DNA from: Rhizobium sp. BK418
GTDB taxonomy: Bacteria; Pseudomonadota; Alphaproteobacteria; Rhizobiales; Rhizobiaceae
Assembly (NCBI RefSeq): GCF_004341105.1
Contig: NZ_SLZK01000004.1
Coordinates: 434,001 to 498,000, forward strand
DNA length: 64,000 nucleotides
Direction of reading: 5' to 3'
Every line of letters starts with the position of its first letter. Position 1 is the stretch's first letter. Both the position numbers and the translations under genes were made by a program. Shown here piece after piece: positions 26,488 through 34,819 of the stretch. The notes under the pieces are model-generated. The model saw only the letters and a list, made by a program, of their open reading frames with translations. It searched no databases and was not told the origin of the DNA.

Positions 26488-26517
26488 CCGGCGCTCCAGC
26501 CAAGCTCGGAGCGCCGG
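26488..26517 (+). terminator. GC-rich intercistronic hairpin after binding-protein gene
   Basis: CCGGCGCTCC and GGAGCGCCGG form a perfect 10-bp stem with a 10-base loop, 20 nt after the binding-protein stop and before the first permease. No T run follows, so it is more likely an mRNA-stabilising or partly attenuating hairpin than a full terminator. Confidence 0.6.
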
Positions 26518-26550
26518 CACGACCGCCGACGAGACACGAAAGCAGGTGCC

Positions 26551-27489
26551 ATGGCCAATATTTCAGTCCCCTCTATGTCAGCCACGGCAAGGCAGACAAG
26601 ACGAGCCGCAAACGGAAAAAGTTCGGTTGCCCATGACCGGCTCACGGTGCTTCTAATCTTTCTTCCGCCGGCGCTGGTGCTCTTCACGCTCTTCGTTATC
26701 ATGCCGATGGGCGAAGCGGCGTGGTACAGCCTTTATAAATGGAACGGATACGGTACGCCGACCGAGTTCGTAGCACTCCGCAATTTCCAGGTCCTGTTCC
26801 GCAATCCGGCTTTCACGCAGGCCCTGATCAATAACGGCCTGATCATTGTCATCTCGATCTGCATTCAGGTGCCGCTCGCCATCTGGCTGGCGACAATGCT
26901 TGCCCACCGCATTCCCGGCGTAGTCGGCTTCCGCCTGATCTTTTTCCTGCCCTATGTGCTGGCGGATGTCGCCGCTGGCCTCATCTGGCGCTTCGTCTAC
27001 GACGGCGATTACGGCCTGTTTGCGGCCGTTTCCAATTTCTTCGGTTTCGCCAATCCTTATGTGCTCGCCGACAAGGACGTAGCGATCTATGCGATACTCG
27101 GGGTCATCGTCTGGAAATATTTTGGTTTCCACATGATGCTGTTTATCGCCGGCCTGCAGTCCGTCGACAAGAACGTGCTAGAGGCGGCCGAAATCGATGG
27201 CGCAACCGGCTGGCAGAAATTTCGTTACGTCACGCTGCCGCTGCTCGGCTCAACCCTGCGCCTTTCGATTTTCTTCGCGGTCGTCGGCTCGCTGCAGCTC
27301 TTCGACATGATCATGCCGCTGACAGGCGGCGGGCCGTCCAATTCCACGCAGACGATGGTCACCTTCCTCTACACCTATGGCGTCATGCGTATGCAGGTGG
27401 GTTTGGGGAGCGCCGTCGGCGTGGTGCTCTTCATCATCTGCGTCACGCTCGCCTTCGGTTACAAAAGGATCTTCATGCGCCATGACTGA
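26551..27489 (+). CDS. Sugar ABC transporter permease (MalF type)
   Basis: A 312-residue inner-membrane permease, started at the ATG at 26551 because the open frame upstream is low-complexity noise overlapping the binding-protein gene. It has a polar N-terminal 35 residues, six membrane segments (the first LIFLPPALVLFTLFVIMPM) and the EAA loop EAAEIDGATGWQKFRYVTLP. It overlaps the second permease by 8 nt. Confidence 0.87.
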   Translation: MANISVPSMSATARQTRRAANGKSSVAHDRLTVLLIFLPPALVLFTLFVIMPMGEAAWYSLYKWNGYGTPTEFVALRNFQVLFRNPAFTQALINNGLIIVISICIQVPLAIWLATMLAHRIPGVVGFRLIFFLPYVLADVAAGLIWRFVYDGDYGLFAAVSNFFGFANPYVLADKDVAIYAILGVIVWKYFGFHMMLFIAGLQSVDKNVLEAAEIDGATGWQKFRYVTLPLLGSTLRLSIFFAVVGSLQLFDMIMPLTGGGPSNSTQTMVTFLYTYGVMRMQVGLGSAVGVVLFIICVTLAFGYKRIFMRHD

Positions 27490-28330
27490 TATGAGCTCTT
27501 CCATTCGCATGAGCGTGTCTACGCGCGTCTACCTCTACGCGTCGCTGAGCCTAATTGCCGCGATCGTGCTCGTGCCGCTGGTGACGACGGCACTCGGCGG
27601 CTTTAAGACGCTAGGCGACCTGCGCACCAACCCTTTCGGCCTGCCAACGGAATGGCAATGGGCGAATTATACCGACATTCTCTTCGGTGAGCGTTATTGG
27701 CTGCAGATCGGCAACTCGCTCGTCATCGCAGCTCTCACTGTGCTCCTGACGCTGATCGTCTCGTCCATGGCGGCTTTTGCCTTTGCCCATGTCCGGTTCT
27801 TCGGCTCGTCCTTCCTGCTCAATTATTTTTTGCTCGGCCTGATGTTTCCTGCTGCGACCGCGATCCTGCCGCTCTTCATCCGCATCCGCGATCTTGGCCT
27901 CTTGAACACCTATTGGGGCGTGGTGCTGCCGCAGGTGGCCTTCGGTCTGGGCATGAGCATCCTCTTGTTTCGCAACTATTTCCGCAATCTTCCGGAAGAA
28001 TTGTTCCAGGCGGCGTTCGTCGATGGCTGCGGTTATCTGCGCTTCTTCTGGCATATATCGCTGCCGCTTTCCCGCCCCATCGTCGCTACCGTCAGCATCA
28101 TCTCCTTCGTCGGCAGCTGGAACAGTTATATCCTGCCGCTGATCATGTTGAATTCCGAGTCTAAATATCCCTGGCCTCTCGGCATTATGGTCTATCGCGG
28201 CGAATACGGGACTGAGTGGCAGCTGGTGCTGGCCTTCATCACGCTCACCATTCTGCCGACCATCATCGTCTTTTTCATCGCCCAGAGGCACATCATCGCC
28301 GGATTGACCGCCGGCGCCGTGAAGTCCTGA
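27482..28330 (+). CDS. Sugar ABC transporter permease (MalG type)
   Basis: A 282-residue partner permease. The start at 27482 (MTDMSSSIRMSV) overlaps the end of the first permease gene. Six membrane segments are visible, with the EAA loop QAAFVDGCGYLRFFWHISLP and the C-terminal IAQRHIIAGLTAGAVKS that is typical of MalG proteins. It forms the channel with the protein at 26551. Confidence 0.87.
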   Translation: MTDMSSSIRMSVSTRVYLYASLSLIAAIVLVPLVTTALGGFKTLGDLRTNPFGLPTEWQWANYTDILFGERYWLQIGNSLVIAALTVLLTLIVSSMAAFAFAHVRFFGSSFLLNYFLLGLMFPAATAILPLFIRIRDLGLLNTYWGVVLPQVAFGLGMSILLFRNYFRNLPEELFQAAFVDGCGYLRFFWHISLPLSRPIVATVSIISFVGSWNSYILPLIMLNSESKYPWPLGIMVYRGEYGTEWQLVLAFITLTILPTIIVFFIAQRHIIAGLTAGAVKS

Positions 28331-28354
28331 GCCCGAGCTATTGGAGGTGCAATC

Positions 28355-29428
28355 ATGGCATCCGTTTCACTGAGCGACATTCGCAAGGCCTATGGTGCCG
28401 TCGACGTGATCCACGGCATTTCGCTCGATATCGCGGATGGGGAATTCGTCGCCCTTGTCGGGCCGTCCGGCTGCGGAAAATCGACACTGCTGCGGATGAT
28501 CGCCGGCCTGGAGGAGATCACGGATGGCGAGATCGCGATCGGCGGTAATGTCGTCAACGGTATGACGCCTCGCGAGCGCAACATCGCAATGGTCTTCCAG
28601 TCCTACGCGCTCTATCCGCATATGACGGTCGCAGAAAACATGGGCTTCAATCTCAAGCTCGCCGGTGTCGCAAAACCGCAGATCGAGGCCCGCGTCGCCG
28701 AGGCCGCCCGAATGCTGGATCTCGCCCAGCTTCTCGACCGCAAGCCGGCCCAGCTTTCCGGCGGCCAGCGCCAGCGTGTCGCCATGGGCCGCGCTATCGT
28801 GCGAAATCCCGCCGTCTTCCTGTTCGACGAGCCGCTCTCCAACCTCGATGCCAAGCTGCGAGTGCAGATGCGTTCGGAAATAAAGACGTTGCACCAGAAG
28901 GTCAAAACCACCTCGATCTATGTCACGCATGACCAGATCGAGGCGATGACGCTTGCAGATCGCATCGTCGTGCTCAATCAGGGCAGAGTGGAGCAGCAGG
29001 GTACGCCGCTTGAACTCTATAAGAAACCTGCCAATCTCTTCGTGGCCGCGTTCATCGGATCGCCGGCGATGAATATGCTGGATGGTACCGTGGATGGCGA
29101 AGACGGCAAGCCGGCCGCGCGTCTTTCGGATGGCACTGCGATCCGCATCGCTCCTGACCGCAAGGTTCGCCCCGGTCAGGCGGTGACTATTGGCCTGCGC
29201 CCCGAGCATCTGACGCCGGGTGGCAAAGATGGAAGTGCGCTTGCCGGGCACACCCTGCTCGTCGAGCCGACCGGTGCTCAGACCCATGTCGTCTTCGATC
29301 TTGCCGGTCAACCGGTAACGGCTGTGGTGGATGGGGATTATGCTGCTCGTTATGGCGCTCGCTTCGAAGCGAATATCGCCAGCGAGCAGGTCCATATTTT
29401 CGACCGCGGCACAGGCTTGGCACTTTAA
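28355..29428 (+). CDS. Sugar ABC transporter ATP-binding protein (UgpC/MsmK type)
   Basis: A 357-residue ATPase. Walker A (GPSGCGKST) is at about residues 37-45, the Q-loop is FQSYALYPHMTVAENM, the signature is LSGGQRQRVAMGRA and Walker B is VFLFDEPLSNLD. The C-terminal TOBE domain (GLRPEHLTPGG) is present. GGAGG lies 9 bases before the ATG. It completes the importer begun at 25163. Confidence 0.9.
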   Translation: MASVSLSDIRKAYGAVDVIHGISLDIADGEFVALVGPSGCGKSTLLRMIAGLEEITDGEIAIGGNVVNGMTPRERNIAMVFQSYALYPHMTVAENMGFNLKLAGVAKPQIEARVAEAARMLDLAQLLDRKPAQLSGGQRQRVAMGRAIVRNPAVFLFDEPLSNLDAKLRVQMRSEIKTLHQKVKTTSIYVTHDQIEAMTLADRIVVLNQGRVEQQGTPLELYKKPANLFVAAFIGSPAMNMLDGTVDGEDGKPAARLSDGTAIRIAPDRKVRPGQAVTIGLRPEHLTPGGKDGSALAGHTLLVEPTGAQTHVVFDLAGQPVTAVVDGDYAARYGARFEANIASEQVHIFDRGTGLAL

Positions 29429-29486
29429 TCCGGACGGACGACAGGCTGCTCCCCTCATGGCGTGTCCGCCGACACCAAATGCGATC

Positions 29487-29525
29487 CTCCGCCAATCGCA
29501 CGACTGGCGGAGAATTTATTTGTCT
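29487..29525 (+). terminator. Terminator of the sugar ABC operon
   Basis: CTCCGCCA and TGGCGGAG form an 8-bp stem (29487-29512) with a 10-base loop, followed by AATTTATTTGTCTT. It lies 58 nt after the ATPase stop and just before the converging dctA stop, so it may also stop dctA transcripts. Confidence 0.65.
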
Positions 29526-29530
29526 TAAGC

Positions 29531-30865
29531 TCATTCCGCCGGCTGAGCCACCGGAACAAGCAGATCGCGGTCATCGCGCAAATTGCCGGCCATTGCTGCG
29601 GCAAAACGGGTCTGATCGAGCTCGTTTTCCCAGCGGGCGACGACGATGGTAGCAACCGCATTGCCGACCAGGTTCGTCAGCGCACGGCATTCCGACATGA
29701 AGCGATCGATGCCGAGGATCAGCGCCATGCCGGCGATCGGAACCGAGGGGACGACCGAGAGTGTGGCGGCAAGCGTGATGAAGCCGGCACCGGTGATGCC
29801 TGCGGCGCCCTTAGAGCTCAGCATCGCCACGAGCAGCAGCAGGATCTGATCGCCGAAGCTCAGATGCGTGTCCGTCGCCTGAGCGATGAAGAGCGCTGCC
29901 AGCGTCATGTAGATATTGGTTCCGTCAAGGTTGAACGAATAGCCGGTCGGAATGACGAGGCCGACGACCGAGCGCTTGCAGCCGGCCTGTTCCATCTTAT
30001 TCATAAGGCCGGGCAGGGCGGCTTCGGACGAGGAGGTGCCAAGCACCAGCAGCAGCTCTTCCTTGATATAGCGGAGCAGCGCCAGGATGGAGAAGCCATT
30101 ATAGCGGGCGACCGCGCCGAGCACGACCAGCACGAAGAGCAGCGATGTCAGATAGAAAGTGCCGATCAGGAAGGCGAGGTTGGCAATCGCGCCGATGCCG
30201 TATTTGCCGATCGTAAAGGCCATCGCGCCGAAGGCGCCGATCGGCGCAAACTTCATCAGGATCGCGACGAGGCGGAAGACCGGGGCCGTCAGAACCTGGA
30301 AGAAGTCAAGCACGGGTTTGCCGCGGTCGCCGACGGAACCGAGCGCAATGCCGAAGACCACGGAGAAGAACAGGACCTGCAGGATATCACCCTTGGCGAA
30401 AGCGCCGACGATCGTATCCGGGATGATGTTCATCAGGAAGCCGACGACCGTCGCGTCATGGGCCTGAGCGGCGTAGTTGTTGACGGCTTTCGTATCGAGC
30501 GTTGCCGGATCGATATGCATGCCGGCGCCAGGCTGCAGGACATTCGAGACAACGAGGCCGACGACGAGCGCCAGCGTCGAGAAGACGAGGAAATAACCGA
30601 GCGCCTTGCCGACGACGCGGCCGAACTTCTTGAGATCGGCCATGCCGGCAATGCCGGTCGTGACAGTCAGGAAGATGACGGGCGCGATCACCATGCGCAC
30701 GAGCTTGATGAAGGCATCTCCAAGCGGCTGCAACGAAGCGCCAAGAGACGGGTAGAAGTGGCCGAGCAGAATGCCGGCGGCGATGGCCGCCAGAACCTGC
30801 ACGTAGAGGTGCCGGTAAAAGGGAATCTTGCCGCGCTCCGCGGCAGGGTTCATTGCGATATCCAT
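29531..30865 (-). CDS. dctA: C4-dicarboxylate transporter DctA
   Basis: A sodium- or proton-coupled importer of succinate, fumarate and malate (DAACS family), 444 residues. The ATG at 30865 has GGAGG five bases upstream; a GTG 12 nt further up is less likely. Family marks are FYRHLYVQVLAAIAAGILLG, the serine-rich GTSSSEAALP, the NLDGTNIYMT motif and VVARWE near the C-terminus. In rhizobia DctA is essential for feeding bacteroids in nitrogen-fixing nodules. It is divergent from dctB and has a sigma-54 promoter at 30950. Confidence 0.95.
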   Translation of the reverse strand: MDIAMNPAAERGKIPFYRHLYVQVLAAIAAGILLGHFYPSLGASLQPLGDAFIKLVRMVIAPVIFLTVTTGIAGMADLKKFGRVVGKALGYFLVFSTLALVVGLVVSNVLQPGAGMHIDPATLDTKAVNNYAAQAHDATVVGFLMNIIPDTIVGAFAKGDILQVLFFSVVFGIALGSVGDRGKPVLDFFQVLTAPVFRLVAILMKFAPIGAFGAMAFTIGKYGIGAIANLAFLIGTFYLTSLLFVLVVLGAVARYNGFSILALLRYIKEELLLVLGTSSSEAALPGLMNKMEQAGCKRSVVGLVIPTGYSFNLDGTNIYMTLAALFIAQATDTHLSFGDQILLLLVAMLSSKGAAGITGAGFITLAATLSVVPSVPIAGMALILGIDRFMSECRALTNLVGNAVATIVVARWENELDQTRFAAAMAGNLRDDRDLLVPVAQPAE

Positions 30866-30949
30866 GGTGTCCTCCACTGTGCCGGCGCCAAGGCGGCGGC
30901 GGGCAAGTCATGATGGTCAAACAGCCTCCCGACTGATGAGGACATGGCT

Positions 30950-30965
30950 TGCAATGCGCGTGCCA
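30950..30965 (-). promoter_or_regulatory. Sigma-54 promoter of dctA
   Basis: Read on the minus strand, TGGCACGCGCATTGCA matches the RpoN consensus TGGCACG-N4-TTGC[A/T] at every fixed position. Transcription would start near 30940, giving a leader of about 75 nt before the dctA ATG. The adjacent palindromes and the divergent dctBD genes complete the classic rhizobial arrangement. Confidence 0.92.
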
Positions 30966-31026
30966 GTTTCTGGCTCGCATTAACCCATTGATATCATTGC
31001 TCATGATCTTCGTCGTTTTCGGACAA

Positions 31027-31042
31027 GTGCGGATTTTCGCAC
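31027..31042. promoter_or_regulatory. DctD activator site, promoter-proximal
   Basis: GTGCG and CGCAC are perfect inverted arms around a 6-base centre. The site is about 95 bp upstream of the predicted dctA start, as expected for an enhancer of a sigma-54 promoter, and 33 bp (about three helical turns) from a second similar site. Confidence 0.75.
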
Positions 31043-31059
31043 AATGTGAATTGCCCGCA

Positions 31060-31075
31060 GTGCGAATACATGCAC
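31060..31075. promoter_or_regulatory. DctD activator site, distal
   Basis: GTGC and GCAC are inverted arms around an 8-base centre. The site stands in phase with the proximal palindrome (centres 33 bp apart). It ends just before the preferred dctB ATG at 31085. Confidence 0.65.
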
Positions 31076-31084
31076 AATACCGCC

Positions 31085-32947
31085 ATGCACCAAAGCATCG
31101 CATCTGAACGTTTCCTGACACTCGAACAGCTCGGCCGGCGATCCCGTTCCGTCTGGCTGATCTTTGCGGCACTTGCCGCCATCGTGATTGGCGCAGCGCT
31201 TTACGGCGCCGGCACTTATGGCCGCTTGCAGGCAATCGCGGCACTGGAGGATCAGGGGCAAACGGACGCCAATCTCAAGGTGGCGCTGCTGCGCGCCGTG
31301 CTCGAGGGACCACGAGCCCTGCCGCTGCTTCTCGCCGATGATCAGCAGGTGCGAGACGCTCTGGCCTCGGGGCAGGGCGAGGCCGTCATGGGGCTTGATC
31401 GCAAGCTGCAGAGTCTGGTCGCCGGCACCCGCGCCTCGGTTCTGTATGTAACCGGCAATAATGGCATCGCGATCGCTTCCAGCAACTGGCAGGAGCCGTT
31501 GAGCTTCGTCGGCAACGACTATTCCTTTCGCGATTATTTCCGCCGTGCGATGGAAACGGGCACGGCGGAGCATTTTGCGCTCGGCAATGTCAGCAGCCGG
31601 CCCGGCCTTTATATTTCCCGGCGGGTTGGGAATGCTGCAGATCCGCTCGGAGTCGTCGTGGTCAAGATGGAATTCGATCAGCTGGAATCCGACTGGCGCG
31701 ATGCAGCCCGACCGGCCTATGTCACCGATGAGCATGGGGTTGTGTTGATCACCAGCCTACCGTCCTGGCGCTTCATGACGGCAAAGCCGCTGCCGCAGGA
31801 AAGTCTTGCGGTGATCAGGAACAGCCTGCAATTCGGCGAGGCGCCGCTGCTGCCATTGCCGATCGATGAGCGTCAGGCACTTCGACCCGGAGCCGCGATC
31901 GTGCGTGCCATCATGCCGGGCGGCGGGGAGGGCGAGTTCCTGCGGCTGCGCACCGAGGTGCCATCGACATCGTGGCAGCTCGAATATCTTGTGCCGACCG
32001 AAGCACCGATCGCCACTTCCGTGCGCGAGTGGCGGTTGCTGACACTGGCCGGGCTCCTTCCCGTGCTGGCTATCATGACCTTCCTGCTGCGCCGTCGCCA
32101 GATCGCGAGCATGCGTATTGCGACCGAACGCGCCGCGCGAGAGTTGCTGGAGCGCCGGGTGCTGGAGCGCACGGAGGATCTGAGCCGCGCCCGTGACAGG
32201 CTGCAGGAAGAGATAACCGATCATCGCGTAACCGAAGCAAGGCTGCAGGTGGTGCAGCAGGAACTCGTCCAGGCGAATCGTCTGGCGATCCTCGGTCAGG
32301 TGGCTGCGGGCGTGGCGCATGAGATCAATCAGCCTGTGGCGACCATCCGCGCCTATGCAGACAATGCCCGCACCTTCCTTAAACGCCAGCAGCCGGAATC
32401 AGCCGACGACAATCTCGACGCGATTGCAGGCCTGACGGAGCGCATCGGCATGATCACCGAGGAGCTGAAGGCCTTTGCTCGCAAGGGCCGCACCGCCGCC
32501 GAGCCGGTGGAGCTGCGCGCCGTCATTGAAGGGGCGGTCATGCTGCTGCGAAGCCGCTTTGCCGGACGGCTGGATGCCTTGAATATCAAGCTGCCGTCAG
32601 CGGGCCTGAAGGTGAGCGGAAACCGTGTTCGCCTGGAACAGGTGCTGATCAATCTGTTTCAGAATGCGCTCGAAGCGCTTGAAGGCAGGGAGGAAGCAAA
32701 GGTGGATATCTTCTGTGAGGAGACTGAGGGCGAGGTGGCTGTGATTGTCGCCGACAACGGCCCCGGCATTTCGCAAGACATTCTCGGCTCGCTTTTTTCG
32801 CCCTTCAATACCTCGAAGGAAAAGGGCCTCGGCCTTGGGCTCGTCATTACCAAGGACATTATTTCCGATTATGGCGGCCGCATCGAGGTCGATAGCAATG
32901 AGTGCGGCACGCGCTTTACCGTCCATATCCAGAGAGCACAGGCATGA
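31085..32947 (+). CDS. dctB: C4-dicarboxylate sensor histidine kinase DctB
   Basis: A membrane sensor kinase that detects dicarboxylates, probably with DctA, and phosphorylates DctD. Two membrane segments (about residues 22-42 and 318-335) enclose a periplasmic sensor domain. A coiled linker precedes the histidine box (AAGVAHEINQP, His412), and the ATPase domain shows NLFQNALEAL, DNGPGIS and GLGLGL. The frame is open to a GTG at 31046 and an ATG at 31070. I prefer 31085 (620 residues) because it matches the roughly 620-residue length known for rhizobial DctB and leaves the activator sites untranslated. None of the starts has a clear ribosome binding site. Confidence 0.92.
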   Translation: MHQSIASERFLTLEQLGRRSRSVWLIFAALAAIVIGAALYGAGTYGRLQAIAALEDQGQTDANLKVALLRAVLEGPRALPLLLADDQQVRDALASGQGEAVMGLDRKLQSLVAGTRASVLYVTGNNGIAIASSNWQEPLSFVGNDYSFRDYFRRAMETGTAEHFALGNVSSRPGLYISRRVGNAADPLGVVVVKMEFDQLESDWRDAARPAYVTDEHGVVLITSLPSWRFMTAKPLPQESLAVIRNSLQFGEAPLLPLPIDERQALRPGAAIVRAIMPGGGEGEFLRLRTEVPSTSWQLEYLVPTEAPIATSVREWRLLTLAGLLPVLAIMTFLLRRRQIASMRIATERAARELLERRVLERTEDLSRARDRLQEEITDHRVTEARLQVVQQELVQANRLAILGQVAAGVAHEINQPVATIRAYADNARTFLKRQQPESADDNLDAIAGLTERIGMITEELKAFARKGRTAAEPVELRAVIEGAVMLLRSRFAGRLDALNIKLPSAGLKVSGNRVRLEQVLINLFQNALEALEGREEAKVDIFCEETEGEVAVIVADNGPGISQDILGSLFSPFNTSKEKGLGLGLVITKDIISDYGGRIEVDSNECGTRFTVHIQRAQA

Positions 32948-34311
32948 GCGACATGATCCCAGTCCTCCTTATCGATGACGACAAGGATCTCCTGAAGGCG
33001 ACGAAACAGACGCTGGAACTTGCCGGCTTTTCCGTTTCGACCTTTCTCGCCGCCGCTGAGGCGTTGAAGGTGCTGACATCAGAATTTTCCGGAGTTGTGG
33101 TCTCGGATATCCGCATGCCGCATGTTGACGGGCTGCAGCTCTTCGATCGCATCCGCCGGCTGGACGAAGACCTGCCGGTGATCCTGATCACCGGGCATGG
33201 CGATATCCCGATGGCCGTCAAGGCGATCCAGGACGGAGCCTATGATTTCATCACCAAGCCCTTCGCAGCTGACCGGCTGGTGCAGAGCGTGCATCGGGCG
33301 GCGGAAAAGCGCCGTCTCGTGCTCGACAACCGATTGCTGCGCGAGGCCGCCGAACAGGCACAGAGCGACCTGCCGCTGATCGGCCAGACGCCGGCCATGG
33401 AGCGCTTGCGACGGACGCTCCGCCAGATTGCCGATACCGACGTTGATGTGCTGGTAACTGGTGAGACCGGCAGCGGTAAGGAAGTGGTGGCGAGCCTTCT
33501 GCACCGCTGGAGCCGCCGTGCCAAAGGAAACTTCGTGGCGCTGAACTGCGGTGCTCTGCCGGAGACGGTGATCGAAAGCGAACTCTTCGGCCATGAGGCC
33601 GGTGCCTTTACCGGGGCCCAAAAGAAGCGTGTCGGCCGTATCGAACATTCGAGCGGCGGGACGCTTTTCCTCGACGAAATCGAAAGCATGCCGGCTGCTG
33701 CGCAGGTTCAGATGCTGCGCGTGCTGGAAATGCGTGAAGTCATGCCGCTCGGCACCAACGAGGTGCGGCCGGTCGATTTGCGTGTCGTCGCTGCTGCAAA
33801 GGTCGATCTCGGTGATCCGCGCCAGCGTGGCGAATTCCGCGAGGATCTCTACTATCGCCTCAATGTCGTTACGATCAGCATCCCACCGCTGCGCGACCGG
33901 CGCGATGACATCCCGCTTCTTTTCGCCCATTTCACGGAACGCGCTGCCAATCGTTTCAAGCGCCCGGCTCCCTCGGCTTCACCTCAGCTGTATCGGCATC
34001 TGAGAAACCACGACTGGCCGGGCAATGTGCGCGAGCTCTCGCATTTTGCCGAGCGCTTCGTACTCGGCCTCGAAACAACGCCGGCGGAGCCGGAGCAGGG
34101 AGGGATGGAGGACAAAGAGGTTCCCCTGTCTCTGCCGGCGAGGATCGACCGCTTCGAGGCCGATATCATCCGCGAAACATTGACCCGCAACGAGGGCAAC
34201 GTGCGTCGGACCATTGAGACACTCGGCATCCCACGCAAGACGTTCTATGACAAGCTGCAGCGCCACGGCATCGAGCGAGCCGCTTTCAGCCCTTCGAAGG
34301 CGGATAGTTGA
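32944..34311 (+). CDS. dctD: C4-dicarboxylate response regulator DctD (sigma-54 activator)
   Basis: A 455-residue NtrC-family activator whose start overlaps the dctB stop by 4 nt (ATGA). The receiver domain has the phosphorylated Asp55 (VVVSDIRMP) and the conserved Lys in ITKPF. The AAA+ domain has Walker A GETGSGKE (173-180), the sigma-54-contacting GAFTGA (220-225) and Walker B LFLDEIE. A Fis-type helix-turn-helix (NVRRTIETLGIPRKTFYDKL) ends the protein. It activates dctA from the palindromes at 31027 and 31060. Confidence 0.95.
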   Translation: MSDMIPVLLIDDDKDLLKATKQTLELAGFSVSTFLAAAEALKVLTSEFSGVVVSDIRMPHVDGLQLFDRIRRLDEDLPVILITGHGDIPMAVKAIQDGAYDFITKPFAADRLVQSVHRAAEKRRLVLDNRLLREAAEQAQSDLPLIGQTPAMERLRRTLRQIADTDVDVLVTGETGSGKEVVASLLHRWSRRAKGNFVALNCGALPETVIESELFGHEAGAFTGAQKKRVGRIEHSSGGTLFLDEIESMPAAAQVQMLRVLEMREVMPLGTNEVRPVDLRVVAAAKVDLGDPRQRGEFREDLYYRLNVVTISIPPLRDRRDDIPLLFAHFTERAANRFKRPAPSASPQLYRHLRNHDWPGNVRELSHFAERFVLGLETTPAEPEQGGMEDKEVPLSLPARIDRFEADIIRETLTRNEGNVRRTIETLGIPRKTFYDKLQRHGIERAAFSPSKADS

Positions 34312-34819
34312 CATGCTAGGCATGTGCTGGCGGCAGAAGCGAATGCAAAACGTTAAGTTGCAATTCCCTTGCCATAACAAGCCGTCGACATGCACAGGAG
34401 ATCGAAGCTTCAGCTCTCATAGGCTGAGTAAATGGCCGCGTTTTCGATCATGTCTTGCTTTTCTTGGAGGTGCCTCTTGGAGACAATACCACAAGGTGGA
34501 CAGCGAGAAATCCTCGCTCCAGCGAATCAGGTGGCCCTCAATCGGCACTAACACAAGTTTGCGTCATTGAGGTGAAGGTGTGCGGCGTTCTTTGAGACCG
34601 GGCGCGAATGATACTCCCGGCGCTGCCGCAAAGCTATAGAGACGGTCAACTTTCGAGGATCAAATCGATGAATTGCGCGCACTTTTTTGTGTGGCGAGGC
34701 CGGAATGCCTGCCATGTCTTATTTCCGTCGCTCCAGACCTTGATCTTTCGAGACATTGGCGCACCATCTTACTTAGCGAAAGCGAAAATCGCTGAGGCAG
34801 ACCTTTATTAGGAGGGCCT
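34312..34819. other. 508-bp intergenic region upstream of prkA
   Basis: No gene can be supported here. Short plus-strand frames (for example 34608-34811, 67 codons) have no recognisable product. An ACATGC-TAG-GCATGT hairpin just after dctD (34311-34325) lacks a T run. I searched by eye for sigma-54 and EcfG-type boxes and found no convincing match. The region presumably holds the prkA promoter; AGGAGG precedes the prkA ATG. Confidence 0.5.

Noticed and set aside
29462..30913. Plus-strand open frame of 483 codons
   Set aside because: Antisense to dctA, which has an unmistakable protein sequence; the frame's product is a charged low-complexity chain.
34737..34775. Possible sigma-54 box before prkA (TGGCGCACCATCTTAC)
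   Set aside because: The -24 element is fair but the -12 element reads TTAC rather than TTGC, and no activator palindromes are near.
34608..34811. Plus-strand frame of 67 codons before prkA
   Set aside because: No ribosome binding site of note and no recognisable product; ends just before the prkA ribosome binding site.
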